Assembly (NCBI RefSeq): GCF_000308575.1
Contig: NZ_BAFZ01000124.1
Span: forward strand, 1 to 63,764
Direction: 5' to 3'
Length of the DNA: 63,764 bases
Source: Nocardia exalbida NBRC 100660
GTDB taxonomy: Bacteria; Actinomycetota; Actinomycetes; Mycobacteriales; Mycobacteriaceae
The first letter of the stretch is position 1; every line of letters starts with the position of its first letter. A program made the position numbers and the translations under genes. This document shows, piece after piece, positions 25,202-33,302 of the stretch. Below the pieces are notes generated by a model. That model was not told the origin of the DNA. It saw only the letters and a list, made by a program, of their open reading frames with translations, and did no database searches.

Positions 25202-26017
25202 CTACTGCCAAGTCGCGGTGTCGGGGTCGATGCCGTGGGCGCGCGCGCTGGCATCGATGATTCGACGCAACCACGTGGCGAGGCCGGTGCGGATGCCGTC
25301 GTAGTGGGCGGCGAATCCCGGATCGGCCTCGTACATGCGGCCGAGACAGACCTGCATCTGCCTGGTGAGGGGAAAGTACGAAGAAGAAAAGATCTCGCGG
25401 TGCCACTCGACGAGTCGATTCGCTTCCGGGCTACCGGGTGTGACGCCCGCGTCCATCGCAGCCTCGAAAGCGCGGTCGAGGTCGGCGATGGCGTCGGCGA
25501 TGGTCTGCCATTCCTCTGGACGGCGAGATGCCGAGCGTTCGGCGTACTGCTGCCATTGCTTCGTGTCTCCATAGCGCTGACGCGCTTGGGCGGGCCAGTC
25601 CGGGTTCCACCGGGGGCCGAAGATCGCGGCCTGCTGCTCGACGGTCAGCAGCAGCCCGCGATCGTGGGCGTCGATCATCCGATCCAGACCGGCGCTGAGT
25701 TGCTGGAGGCGGTCGATCCGTTCGGCGATCTGGGTGCGCTGCGCGCGCAGTGCGCCGGGCACGTCTGCGGCCGAGCCGTCCAAGATGGCCCGGATATCGT
25801 CCAGGCCGAGACCGAGTTCACGGTAGACCACGATGCGGTTCAGGCGTTCCAGATCGCCAGCGGTGTAGAGCCGGTATCCGGCGACCGTGCGCAGCGACGG
25901 TCGCGCCAGACCGATCTCATCCCAGTGGTGCAGCGCGCGGACTGTCACGCCCAGACGCTTTGAGACCTGACCGACGGTCAAGCCATCGGCGTCAGGGGCA
26001 TCAGGCATGCTCATCAT
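25202..26017 (-). CDS. MerR-family regulator with TipAS antibiotic-recognition domain (TipAL-like)
   Basis: A 271-residue protein. The MerR DNA-binding part is at 14-85 (VGQVSKRLGVTVRALHHWDE; AGYRLYTAGDLERLNRI), then a coiled-coil linker, then a TipAS domain from about 145: RYGDTKQWQQYAERSASR, FSSSYFPLTRQMQVCLGRMY, ADPGFAAHYDGIRTGLATWL. TipAL binds thiopeptide-type antibiotics through TipAS and activates its own promoter. A site with arms CCTCACG/CGTGAGG upstream supports autoregulation. Its start overlaps the end of a small frame-broken ORF. Confidence 0.88.
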   Translation of the reverse strand: MMSMPDAPDADGLTVGQVSKRLGVTVRALHHWDEIGLARPSLRTVAGYRLYTAGDLERLNRIVVYRELGLGLDDIRAILDGSAADVPGALRAQRTQIAERIDRLQQLSAGLDRMIDAHDRGLLLTVEQQAAIFGPRWNPDWPAQARQRYGDTKQWQQYAERSASRRPEEWQTIADAIADLDRAFEAAMDAGVTPGSPEANRLVEWHREIFSSSYFPLTRQMQVCLGRMYEADPGFAAHYDGIRTGLATWLRRIIDASARAHGIDPDTATWQ

Positions 26018-26157
26018 TGTCGCCACGGACGCCCGGCGGGGTGATCCCGACGGCCGCGAGGTTCCGCGCCTCCGCACTGGCCGGATCGAAAGGCAACCAC
26101 ATCCGGGCCGGGAGCGGGCACGGGACTCATCTCGAACGCGTTGTAGTAGTCACTCAT
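26001..26157 (-). pseudogene. Small frame-broken ORF upstream of the TipAL-like gene
   Basis: ATG 26157 follows a strong ribosome site (GGAGGGTGGAG) and opens MSDYYNAFEMSPVPAPG. After about 17 codons a second frame carries MWLPFDPASAEARNLAAVGI and ends with a TGA at 26001-26003, just inside the TipAL-like gene. Start to stop is 157 bases, one more than a multiple of three. Either the gene has a frameshift, or ribosomes change frame, or only one half is real (a 33-codon ORF from ATG 26102 would also fit). Confidence 0.35.
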
Positions 26158-26173
26158 GCGCTCCACCCTCCAG

Positions 26174-26195
26174 CCTCACGCGACGTGAGGGTCAA
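26174..26195 (-). promoter_or_regulatory. TipAL-type operator and -35 box
   Basis: CCTCACG (26174-26180), CGA, CGTGAGG (26184-26190) is a perfect 7-bp dyad. The arms equal those of the Streptomyces ptipA site as I remember it (CCTCACG-TCA-CGTGAGG). On the minus strand TTGACC (26195-26190) abuts the dyad, so it would lie between -35 and -10, the MerR arrangement. Confidence 0.65.
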
Positions 26196-26224
26196 GCCGT
26201 CATCCGCTTCTGGCCGCCGACTTG

Positions 26225-26245
26225 ACCTTGCCCTAGGGGCAGGGT
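26225..26245 (+). promoter_or_regulatory. MerR-type dyad before the beta-lactamase-like gene
   Basis: ACCTTGCCC (26225-26233) and GGGCAGGGT (26237-26245) are inverted with one mismatch, preceded by TTGACC (26222-26227). This is the usual MerR-family operator form and is the likely site of the MerR regulator encoded at 27680-28417. Confidence 0.5.
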
Positions 26246-26259
26246 TCGAGCATGGTGGC

Positions 26260-27639
26260 ATGAACGAGACATCACAGGAATTGTCGGACTTTGTAGCGGC
26301 CTCGGCTGGGAAGTTGGGCGTACCGGGTGTGGCCGTCGGGGTGCTGGCCGATGGCCGAGAGGATTTCGCATGCCATGGGGTGACGAGCGTGGACAATCCG
26401 CTTCCGGTGGACCGGGACACGATGTTCGTGGTCGGATCCGTGAGCAAGACCTTCACCGCGACCGCGCTCATGCGGCTGGTCGCCGAGGGCCGGGTGGAGT
26501 TGGACGCGCCGGTGCGGCGGTACGTTCCGGAATTCGTGCGCACCGATGCGGCGGCGGACGAAATCACCGTGTTACGGCTGCTCAACCATACGGCCGGGCT
26601 GGAGTGGAAGCTCGGCGTCGACCCCGGTGAAGGAGACGACGCCTTGGCGCGGCACGCGGTAGCACTCGCCGAATCGCCGCTGATCGCGGCACCGGGAGCC
26701 CGGGCCTCCTACAGCCAGGCGGGATTCAATCTGGCCGGACGGATCATCGAGCACGTCACCGGATCGACCTTCGAAAGGGCCGTCGCGTCGCTGTTGTTCG
26801 AACCGCTCGGACTGGCACACAGCCGCTACGCGGTCAACGACGTCAGAACCCGGCGGTTCGCGGTGGGACACAACGTCGATGCCGACGGTGTGCTGGAGGT
26901 TGCCCGGCAGTGGAAGGACAACCGCTCAAACAACCCCGGCGGCGGCGTGGCGACGTCGGTGAGTGACCTGTTGCGCTGGGCGCGGTTTCATCTCGGCGAC
27001 GGCCGGACCGACGGCGGTGAACGCCTCCTGTCCACCGAACTGCTGCACCGGATGCGGCAGCCGACGGTGGAACTACGCGGGAGCACACTGGGTGACGCCT
27101 TCGGCATCTGCTGGTTCCTGCGCGAGGTGGACGGTGTCGCGACCATCGGACACGGCGGATCGGGCAACGGCCAGTTCGCGGACCTGCTCATCGTGCCGGA
27201 GCGGAATTTCGCCGTCGCCGTGACGTCGAACGCGGGCCCGGACGCCGGCCTCGCGTTCAACCGTGCCGTGGTGAATCGGGTGCTCGAGCACTACCTCGGT
27301 GTGGTCGAACGTGACCCGGAACCGATGCCCTACGACGGGGCGCGGGCAGCGGAGATCGTCGGGTATTACGAGAACGAGATGATGCGGCTCACGCTCGCCA
27401 CCGACGGGGCCGGGATGACGATCGGATGCGCGATCAAACCGGAGGTCCGGGCCGCCGCAGACACCGAACTGCCGCCCGACCTGCCACCGGCTACCCTCGG
27501 CCTGCTGCCCGGCGAGGCGGACGAGTACATCGTCACCGAGGGCGGTCTGCAAGGACAACGCGGGTTCTTCACCCGTGACGAATCCGGCGCCGTGACCGGG
27601 ATCGACCTCGCCGGTCGATTGTTCGCCCGGGCGCGATGA
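26260..27639 (+). CDS. Serine beta-lactamase/penicillin-binding-like hydrolase (class C/LACTB type)
   Basis: A 459-residue protein. The SxxK nucleophile is S60-V-S-K63 in VVGSVSKTFTATAL. The usual Y-x-N is Y151-S-Q here (ASYSQAGFN). The third motif is GHGGSG. A C-terminal domain of about 100 residues follows (YENEMMRLTLATDGAGMTIG), as in esterase and D-peptidase relatives. No signal peptide is visible, so antibiotic resistance is not implied; esterase or peptidase activity is as likely. The ATG at 26260 is chosen; the open frame upstream is non-coding in character. A MerR gene follows 40 bases downstream. Confidence 0.82.
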   Translation: MNETSQELSDFVAASAGKLGVPGVAVGVLADGREDFACHGVTSVDNPLPVDRDTMFVVGSVSKTFTATALMRLVAEGRVELDAPVRRYVPEFVRTDAAADEITVLRLLNHTAGLEWKLGVDPGEGDDALARHAVALAESPLIAAPGARASYSQAGFNLAGRIIEHVTGSTFERAVASLLFEPLGLAHSRYAVNDVRTRRFAVGHNVDADGVLEVARQWKDNRSNNPGGGVATSVSDLLRWARFHLGDGRTDGGERLLSTELLHRMRQPTVELRGSTLGDAFGICWFLREVDGVATIGHGGSGNGQFADLLIVPERNFAVAVTSNAGPDAGLAFNRAVVNRVLEHYLGVVERDPEPMPYDGARAAEIVGYYENEMMRLTLATDGAGMTIGCAIKPEVRAAADTELPPDLPPATLGLLPGEADEYIVTEGGLQGQRGFFTRDESGAVTGIDLAGRLFARAR

Positions 27640-27679
27640 CGACCACGGGTGGATGACGCAGCACCGAAGGGAGACGCGC

Positions 27680-28417
27680 ATGATCACGATCGGACAGCTC
27701 GCACGGTATGCGGGCGTGACGATCAAGGCCGTGCGCGTCTACCACGAGCGCGGCCTGCTTCCCGAACCGGCGCGCGACTCCTCCGGCTATCGCCGCTACC
27801 GCGCCGAAGACGCCATCGATCTGGTCAGGATAAAGACACTGGCGCAGGCCGGTGTGCCCTTGGCGCGTGTCAAGGAACTGCTCACCGCGAACTCCGAAGA
27901 GTTCGCGGCAGCGATCGCCCAGATCGACCGCACACTCGCCGAACGCGCTGAGGAGATCCGCCGGACCCGCGAGCAGATCGCCGAATTGAACTCCGGCGAC
28001 CGCCTGTTCGTGTCCACCGAAGTCGCCGAGTACCTCGACCGCCTGCGGCAACTCGGGGTCAGCGACCGGGCCGTCCGGATGGAGCGCGACATCTGGATTC
28101 TGATGCGATCGGCCGCCCCGGGACAGGCGTCGGCCTGGGTCACCGACAAGCTCGACGCCATCGACGACCCCCGATTCCAGGCGATCTATCTCGACTACGA
28201 CGCCGCGTTCGACTGGTCTCCGGACGACCCGCGCCTGGTGGACCTCGCCGACCGCACCCGACGATGGTTGACCGGCAGACGCACCGGAGCGGGCCGGACA
28301 ACCCCGACACCGGACCCGAAATTGATCCGCCTGGTAAACGAATCAGTCGGAATCACCTCGCCCGCCTGGGAACGACTGGCGCAGATCGAGTCGCCAGACG
28401 GCTTCACGCCGCCGTAG
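27680..28417 (+). CDS. MerR-family transcriptional regulator
   Basis: A 245-residue protein. The MerR HTH is at 1-70 (TIGQLARYAGVTIKAVRVYH; LLPEPARDSSGYRRYRAEDA), followed by a coiled coil (AAAIAQIDRTLAERAEEIRR) and a C-terminal domain without recognised ligand motif. AAGGGAG precedes ATG 27680. It probably regulates the hydrolase gene in front of it through the dyad at 26225-26245. It is convergent with the oxidoreductase gene. Confidence 0.85.
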   Translation: MITIGQLARYAGVTIKAVRVYHERGLLPEPARDSSGYRRYRAEDAIDLVRIKTLAQAGVPLARVKELLTANSEEFAAAIAQIDRTLAERAEEIRRTREQIAELNSGDRLFVSTEVAEYLDRLRQLGVSDRAVRMERDIWILMRSAAPGQASAWVTDKLDAIDDPRFQAIYLDYDAAFDWSPDDPRLVDLADRTRRWLTGRRTGAGRTTPTPDPKLIRLVNESVGITSPAWERLAQIESPDGFTPP

Positions 28418-28524
28418 CCAGCACCCGCCCTGCTGTTCGCTGTCGATAAGGCGGTCGATTTTCGCCACCGGCCCGGGGAGCCGACATCTTCTCGAGTGTC
28501 GCTGTCGCCTGGCGGACGGGTGAG

Positions 28525-29469
28525 TCAGCCGTTGGCCGGGAGAACGATGACCTTGCCCAACAGCGTCCCCGCGGCCGCCCGGGCGTGGACCGACGCCAGG
28601 TCTGTCAGCGGGACACGCTCGGTGACGTCGACGATCAGTTCGCCACGGTCCACGCGCGCAACCAATTCCGACAATTGCTTCGCGTCGCTGCGGACGAAGA
28701 CGTCGATGGCGCGCACGCCGCGTTCCTCGTCGGCCGGAGCGGGCATCCACACGGTGGTGCTGACCACGACGCCGCCATCGCGGACCAGCCCGGCCAGCGC
28801 TGTGAACTCGGCAGGGCCGATCGGCGCGAGGTTGAGCAGGATGTCGACCGGCTCGGTCACCGCGGTGGTCACCTCGGTGCTGGTGTGGTCGATGACCTCA
28901 TCGGCACCCGCTGCCTTGACGTGCTCACCACTGCGGGGGCTGCCGGTCGCGATCACATAGGCGCCGGTGGCCTTGGCCAGCTGTACCGCGTAGCCGCCCA
29001 CAGCTCCGCCTGCGCCGCTGATCAGGATCCGCTGTCCGGCCTTCAGCTCGGCGTGGTCGAACAGAGCCTGCCACGCGGTGAGACCGACCACGGGCAGCGC
29101 GGCCGCGTCGGCGAGCGGGATGCTCGTCGGCGCCGCCGCCAGGCTCTCCGCGGGCGCGAGGACGTACTCCGCCGAAGCACCGTCATCGACGAACGGCAGG
29201 AAGCCGACGACCTGGTCACCGATATCCAGGCCGTTGACGCCCTCGCCGAGCGCGTCGACGGTTCCCGCGACATCCACGCCGGGGGTATGCGGCAAGGTCA
29301 GCGGCATCGGGCCCTGCATGAGACCTGCGCGGATGTTGCCGTCCACGCCGTTGAACGTCGTCGCGGCGACGCGCACTCGCACCTGTCCGGTACCGGGGAT
29401 GGGCTCGTCGACGTCCTCGTAGCGAAGGACATCGGGGGCGCCGTACTCGTGGAATCGAACTGTCTTCAT
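28525..29469 (-). CDS. NADP-dependent quinone oxidoreductase-like MDR protein
   Basis: A 314-residue zinc-free medium-chain reductase. The N-terminal GroES-like domain includes HTPGVDVAGTVDALGEGV; the Rossmann motif is ILISGAGGAVGGYAVQLAKA; the C-terminal VHARAAAGTLLGKVIV is typical. There is no structural zinc Cys set. Such enzymes reduce quinones and enones with NADPH. The gene is divergent from a MarR gene across a region with three palindromes, so it is likely its regulated target. Confidence 0.88.
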   Translation of the reverse strand: MKTVRFHEYGAPDVLRYEDVDEPIPGTGQVRVRVAATTFNGVDGNIRAGLMQGPMPLTLPHTPGVDVAGTVDALGEGVNGLDIGDQVVGFLPFVDDGASAEYVLAPAESLAAAPTSIPLADAAALPVVGLTAWQALFDHAELKAGQRILISGAGGAVGGYAVQLAKATGAYVIATGSPRSGEHVKAAGADEVIDHTSTEVTTAVTEPVDILLNLAPIGPAEFTALAGLVRDGGVVVSTTVWMPAPADEERGVRAIDVFVRSDAKQLSELVARVDRGELIVDVTERVPLTDLASVHARAAAGTLLGKVIVLPANG

Positions 29470-29493
29470 CGAGGTGCCTCACTCTCGAGGGTC

Positions 29494-29568
29494 ATGTGCT
29501 TCGAACTCGAAGCACATGGTCAACGTAGCAGTGCTTCGAACTCAAAGCAAGAGCTTCGAATGTGAAGC
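29494..29568. promoter_or_regulatory. Three MarR-type palindromes in a divergent promoter
   Basis: Site 1 (29494-29517) is a perfect dyad with 11-bp arms ATGTGCTTCGA around AC. Site 2 (29533-29548) is GCTTCGA-AC-TCAAAGC with one mismatch. Site 3 (29553-29568) is GCTTCGA-AT-GTGAAGC with two mismatches. Centres are 35 and 20 bp apart. A leaderless -10 TAAAGT for marR lies at 29575-29580, 7 bases before its ATG. Confidence 0.75.
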
Positions 29569-29587
29569 AAGTGGTAAAGTGCGCGCC

Positions 29588-30085
29588 ATGCCTGACACAC
29601 CGCGGCCCCTGGACGCCGTCCAACTGGGCGCGTACTTCGCCCTCATGGAGGTGGCGGGCCTGCTTCGGCACGCGGTCGAGCAGCAGCTGCGCGAAGCCGG
29701 CGATCTGAGCTACGTGCAGTTCCAGCTTTTGGCGCGCCTCGGCCTCGACTCGCCGACCGGCAGTGAACGCATGACCGACCTGGCCGACGGCGTCGTCTAC
29801 AGCCGCAGCGGGTTGACCTATCAGGCGAGCCTGCTCGAAAAGGCGGGCCTGGTCACGCGGATGCCCTCCGCGGATGATGAGCGGGGCGTTACGGTCACGA
29901 TCACCGATGCCGGGCGGGCGCTGCTCGCGAAGGTGCTTCCCGGTCATACCGAGGTCCTCAGCCAGCAGCTCTTTGCGCCTCTGTCGCGCAAGGACACCAA
30001 AGCTCTGGCCGACCTGCTGTCGCCGGTGCGCGACCACATGCGTTCGGCGCCACCTCGTTCGGCAGCGCCTCGCCGACGGCGATAA
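29588..30085 (+). CDS. MarR-family transcriptional regulator
   Basis: A 165-residue winged-helix protein. LSYVQFQLLARLGLD opens the HTH, MTDLADGVVYSRSGLTYQAS is the recognition part, LVTRMPSADDERGVTVTITD is the wing, and dimerisation helices flank it. It is divergent from the quinone reductase gene. The palindromes between them are the expected operators. DUF24-like Cys are absent, so redox sensing through Cys is unlikely; a ligand or quinone may be sensed. Confidence 0.88.
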   Translation: MPDTPRPLDAVQLGAYFALMEVAGLLRHAVEQQLREAGDLSYVQFQLLARLGLDSPTGSERMTDLADGVVYSRSGLTYQASLLEKAGLVTRMPSADDERGVTVTITDAGRALLAKVLPGHTEVLSQQLFAPLSRKDTKALADLLSPVRDHMRSAPPRSAAPRRRR

Positions 30086-30138
30086 GGCGCTACCGGTTTC
30101 CGGCAGATGCTCTTCCCCCCGGCCAGGTGGCCGCTATC

Positions 30139-30744
30139 TCACCTGCCCTGGTTGGCGACGAACGCCTGTACGGCGTCGAGGAACTCCGGGCCGCCCATGG
30201 CGTAGCCGCCGACGGTCGCACCGATCAGCGCACCTACCGGGATGCTGACGCCCCATATCAGGATCACGCATGCCCCGAGGAGACCGCCCACGATGGCCCC
30301 GGTGACAACGCCGGGCAGGTTCTTGTTGATCTGCTCCTTGAGCCGGTCGTAGGAGCTGATGTCCTCCAATTGCGCGATATCTCCCGCCCTCGGGGTCAGC
30401 GCCATGGTGCGGCCGTCCGCACCGATGTGCTGGGCAGCCGCGATCGAACGGCCGTCGACCGCGAACCGTTGCGGCACTTCGGTCACCACCGCTCCGTCAC
30501 CGGACTCGAGCACCACCGCACCGTTCTGCGCGACCTCGAACATGCCGTTCTCGACGGTGGCGGTAACCACTCCGTCGAGTGGCGAAACGGTGATCTGGTA
30601 GTCGATCCCGTGATCGACACCGGAGGTCGTGATTTCCGCAGTCGGCCGCTCCGTCACGGCCGGTTCCGCATGGGCGGTCGCCGCGGTGATGCCCAAGACC
30701 GAGACGGCCAGGAAAACGGCAGCGGTGATCTTCTCGAACTTCAT
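30139..30744 (-). CDS. Secreted/membrane DUF8020-type protein
   Basis: A 201-residue protein: signal peptide to about Ala26 (ends ATAHA), a beta-rich domain at about 30-110 (DYQITVSPLDGVVTATVENG; AVDGRSIAAAQHIGADGR) matching DUF8020 proteins of Nocardia and Rhodococcus, then a glycine-rich hydrophobic region at about 138-185 with GxxxG steps (VVTGAIVGGLLGACVILIWG). GAGGG is 8 bases before ATG 30744. Function unknown; the C-terminal part may insert in the membrane. Confidence 0.75.
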   Translation of the reverse strand: MKFEKITAAVFLAVSVLGITAATAHAEPAVTERPTAEITTSGVDHGIDYQITVSPLDGVVTATVENGMFEVAQNGAVVLESGDGAVVTEVPQRFAVDGRSIAAAQHIGADGRTMALTPRAGDIAQLEDISSYDRLKEQINKNLPGVVTGAIVGGLLGACVILIWGVSIPVGALIGATVGGYAMGGPEFLDAVQAFVANQGR

Positions 30745-30902
30745 CTTCGAATCCCTCCACTCAGCTGCCCCTGATGGGCGGACCGAGTCAGACCTTAGGC
30801 GTCGAATCCGATGGTGTGTGGTACGCCACACACAGTTCGAAGTAAGTGCACTCCGGTTTCTATGCGCCGGCCGTGAACACGCCGGGACGAGGTCGCGGCA
30901 AA

Positions 30903-30908
30903 TACACT
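30903..30908 (+). promoter_or_regulatory. Leaderless -10 box of the CHAT operon
   Basis: TACACT lies 6 bases before the ATG at 30915, with no ribosome site between. It supports 30915 as the start of the operon's first gene. Confidence 0.5.
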
Positions 30909-30914
30909 GCTCGA

Positions 30915-32282
30915 ATGCGACGACCGCGCGCCATGGTGCTCGATGAAGTGTGGCGCAAGCTCGATGGGGTCGAACCGCTGAGCGGTCCGCACGGGGGTCC
31001 GCTGCGCCGGACGGTGAAGCTTGTGCTCGACCCGCTGGTGATCCGGCCCGTGCGGCATCCGTTGTGCGCGGGGCCGATCCTGACGGCCGACGGAGCGGTG
31101 CTGCTGGAGGCACGCATTCAGGCGGCGGCCGATGTGTTGCGCGCGACGGCGGCGTGGTTCACGGTGCTCAAGCAGGTGCGGCGGACGCTGCGGATCACCG
31201 AGGGGCACCCGCAGGACCTGTACTTCCAGCGCTGTTTCGAGCTGGCGACCACCGCGGGCATGCCCGATCCGGCACGGGCTCGCGCGGTCGCCGAGGACGC
31301 ACTGCGTGAGATCCACGAGTACACCGCGGGACGCACCACGCAGGCGCTGAAGGAGTACCTCACCGACCACACCCGGGAACGGGAGCTGGCGGGGCTGCTC
31401 GAGCTGGCCTGGCGGCGGCGTCCGCTCACCGGCCCGGCGGGCGGTGAGCACGACGCAGAGGTGGACGAGCTGCTGGAAGCCTGTGCGGCGGCACGGCTCG
31501 GCGAAGACGCCGACGGGCAGGGGACCCTGGACCGGCTGGTCGCGGCCCATGCCGGTACGCACACCGGAATCCGGCTGTGGCAGGACGCGTCCGCTCGGGA
31601 ACTGGGACTGACCGCGCATCCGGTGCCGCTGCCCCCCGCGATAGGCACTTCGGCCTCGAAATCGACCCTGGGGCGTCCATTCGATCGCACCGTCTACGAG
31701 CGGGTGTTCACCGTGTTGCAAGCGTCCACCGAACGCGCGGAGCTGCCGCCGATCCCCGAGCTGGTCGACGCCGAGATCGCCCGGAGTTGCGCACCGTGGG
31801 CGCTGCTGGACGAGTCGCTGCGCGTGGCGGCGACGGCGGGAACCACGCTGGCGACCGGATTGGCGCCCATCGAGCACCGCCGCGAACCGCCGACGGGCCG
31901 ACCGCGGCTGCGTCTGGCCGAAACAGCGCAGGACACAACGCGATCCACGGCGCATCAGCTGGTCAACAGCCGCTGGCAGCGCGAAGCGTATGTGTTGCAG
32001 GCTCGGCGGCTGGTGGTGTCCGCCGAGCCGCCCACCGGCCCGTTGGCCGCCATCGCCGCCGAACTGATCACGCCCTGGCAGCCTTACCTGCGCCGATTGT
32101 GGGTCCGCCTGCACGGCAGGGATGTTCGGGAGTTCCCGATCCACGAACCGGACGAGCTGTGGGATCTGCTCGACGGTGTGGCGCGTTCGGTCATCCTGGA
32201 CCATCGCACGCGGGTCAAGCGGGCGCTGAGTGTGCGGGTGGACGCGGGTGAGCCGGACGCGGCGGAATCGAAGGCGAGCTGA
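30915..32282 (+). CDS. CHAT-operon protein A, large protein of unknown function
   Basis: A 455-residue protein with no signal peptide, membrane segment or recognised domain. It appears mainly helical. Notable stretches are PLVIRPVRHPLCAGPI near residue 45, a helical region ILTADGAVLLEARIQAAADV, and a conserved-looking C terminus WQPYLRRLWVRLHGRDVREF. It is the first of four coupled genes. The stop TGA and the next ATG share bases (TGATG). By position it could be a sensor, scaffold or protease substrate of the CHAT protein. Confidence 0.75.
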   Translation: MRRPRAMVLDEVWRKLDGVEPLSGPHGGPLRRTVKLVLDPLVIRPVRHPLCAGPILTADGAVLLEARIQAAADVLRATAAWFTVLKQVRRTLRITEGHPQDLYFQRCFELATTAGMPDPARARAVAEDALREIHEYTAGRTTQALKEYLTDHTRERELAGLLELAWRRRPLTGPAGGEHDAEVDELLEACAAARLGEDADGQGTLDRLVAAHAGTHTGIRLWQDASARELGLTAHPVPLPPAIGTSASKSTLGRPFDRTVYERVFTVLQASTERAELPPIPELVDAEIARSCAPWALLDESLRVAATAGTTLATGLAPIEHRREPPTGRPRLRLAETAQDTTRSTAHQLVNSRWQREAYVLQARRLVVSAEPPTGPLAAIAAELITPWQPYLRRLWVRLHGRDVREFPIHEPDELWDLLDGVARSVILDHRTRVKRALSVRVDAGEPDAAESKAS

Positions 32283-33301
32283 TGAGCACGACCGTACGCA
32301 TCCGCCGCCGCGACGACCTGTGGATCATCGCGCCGGACGACGCCCCGACCGTCGTGGACGACCGGGCCGGGGTGGACGTGCTCGTGCTCGAGGTGGCGGG
32401 CGGGCACCTGACCTGGAGCCTGCTCAGCGGGCAGGTGACCCCGGCGGCGGTCCTCGACGACCTCGACCTCGCGCAGGAGTGGATCTGGGCGTTGTACGGC
32501 CCGGAGGTGGCCCTCGCCCTCGCGGAGACCGGCGGCGAAGGGGAATATCCGGCCGAGCCCGCGCTGCCGGACCTCGCCGCGCGCGCCTGGCGGCTCGGCT
32601 ACGCGCGCTGGGCGGCACGCTGGTGGCCCGCGTCGATCCTGGACGGCATCGCCCCGCTGGACGAGGGCCTGCTCGAGGACGAGATAACCGCTCTGAGCGA
32701 GGAATGCGACCTGATCGTCGACGGAGCCGACGCGGCCACCGAACAGCGCACGGCAACCGTGGCGCTCGGCCGCGCGGAGGACTACGCGCTGGCCGCCGGA
32801 CCGGCCGCGACCGTCGCACCTGGCGCGCTCGTCCTGGCCAGGGGCACCGCGGGATGGGACTGGCAGCGCTGCCCACCGGGCCTGCTCGACGCTTCCGAAC
32901 GCGCCGTGTCCTGGGAAGTGGTGCGCGAGGCCGGGACCACGATCGTGCGCGTGAGCGCGGTCGCCGCCCCGCTCTCGCCCGCGGACGTGCCTGCGCACCT
33001 GCATCCCCGCGCCGGGATTCGCACCGCGACCGACGCCGCCGACGTGCCGCTGCTGCGCGAGGGCGACCTGTGGCGCGCCGAGACCACGGCCCCGGCCGGT
33101 GCGGAAGCGGGCGTGACCGTGCAGGTCTACGTTCCCGGCGTCGGCGTGGACGAACAGGAGCCGGACGCGGCGACCCGACGCGCGCGGATTCGCGACCTGG
33201 TCACGGCGCGGCTGCACCGCGCGGACGACGCGTCCGGCAATCCCGTCGATTCCCTCTTGCTGGCGGAAATCGCGGCCGCCGCATCGGATTCGGACTTCTG
33301 A
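32282..33301 (+). CDS. CHAT-operon protein B, unknown function
   Basis: A 339-residue soluble protein, acidic overall. An N-terminal part (TVRIRRRDDLWIIAP; DVLVLEVAGGHLTWSLLSGQ) is followed by a Trp-rich stretch (LGYARWAARWWPASILDG) and a beta-rich C-terminal domain (WEVVREAGTTIVRVSAVAAP; AEAGVTVQVYVPGVGVDE). No known family recognised. It overlaps gene A by one base and is followed after a single base by the TPR gene, so constant stoichiometry is likely. Possible roles are target recognition or caspase-like protease regulation; both are inference. Confidence 0.75.
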   Translation: MSTTVRIRRRDDLWIIAPDDAPTVVDDRAGVDVLVLEVAGGHLTWSLLSGQVTPAAVLDDLDLAQEWIWALYGPEVALALAETGGEGEYPAEPALPDLAARAWRLGYARWAARWWPASILDGIAPLDEGLLEDEITALSEECDLIVDGADAATEQRTATVALGRAEDYALAAGPAATVAPGALVLARGTAGWDWQRCPPGLLDASERAVSWEVVREAGTTIVRVSAVAAPLSPADVPAHLHPRAGIRTATDAADVPLLREGDLWRAETTAPAGAEAGVTVQVYVPGVGVDEQEPDAATRRARIRDLVTARLHRADDASGNPVDSLLLAEIAAAASDSDF

Positions 33302-33302
33302 C

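Noticed and set aside
25750..26259. N-terminal extension of the beta-lactamase-like protein by 170 residues
   Set aside because: The extension is antisense to the TipAL-like gene, passes through regulatory dyads and has no family similarity.
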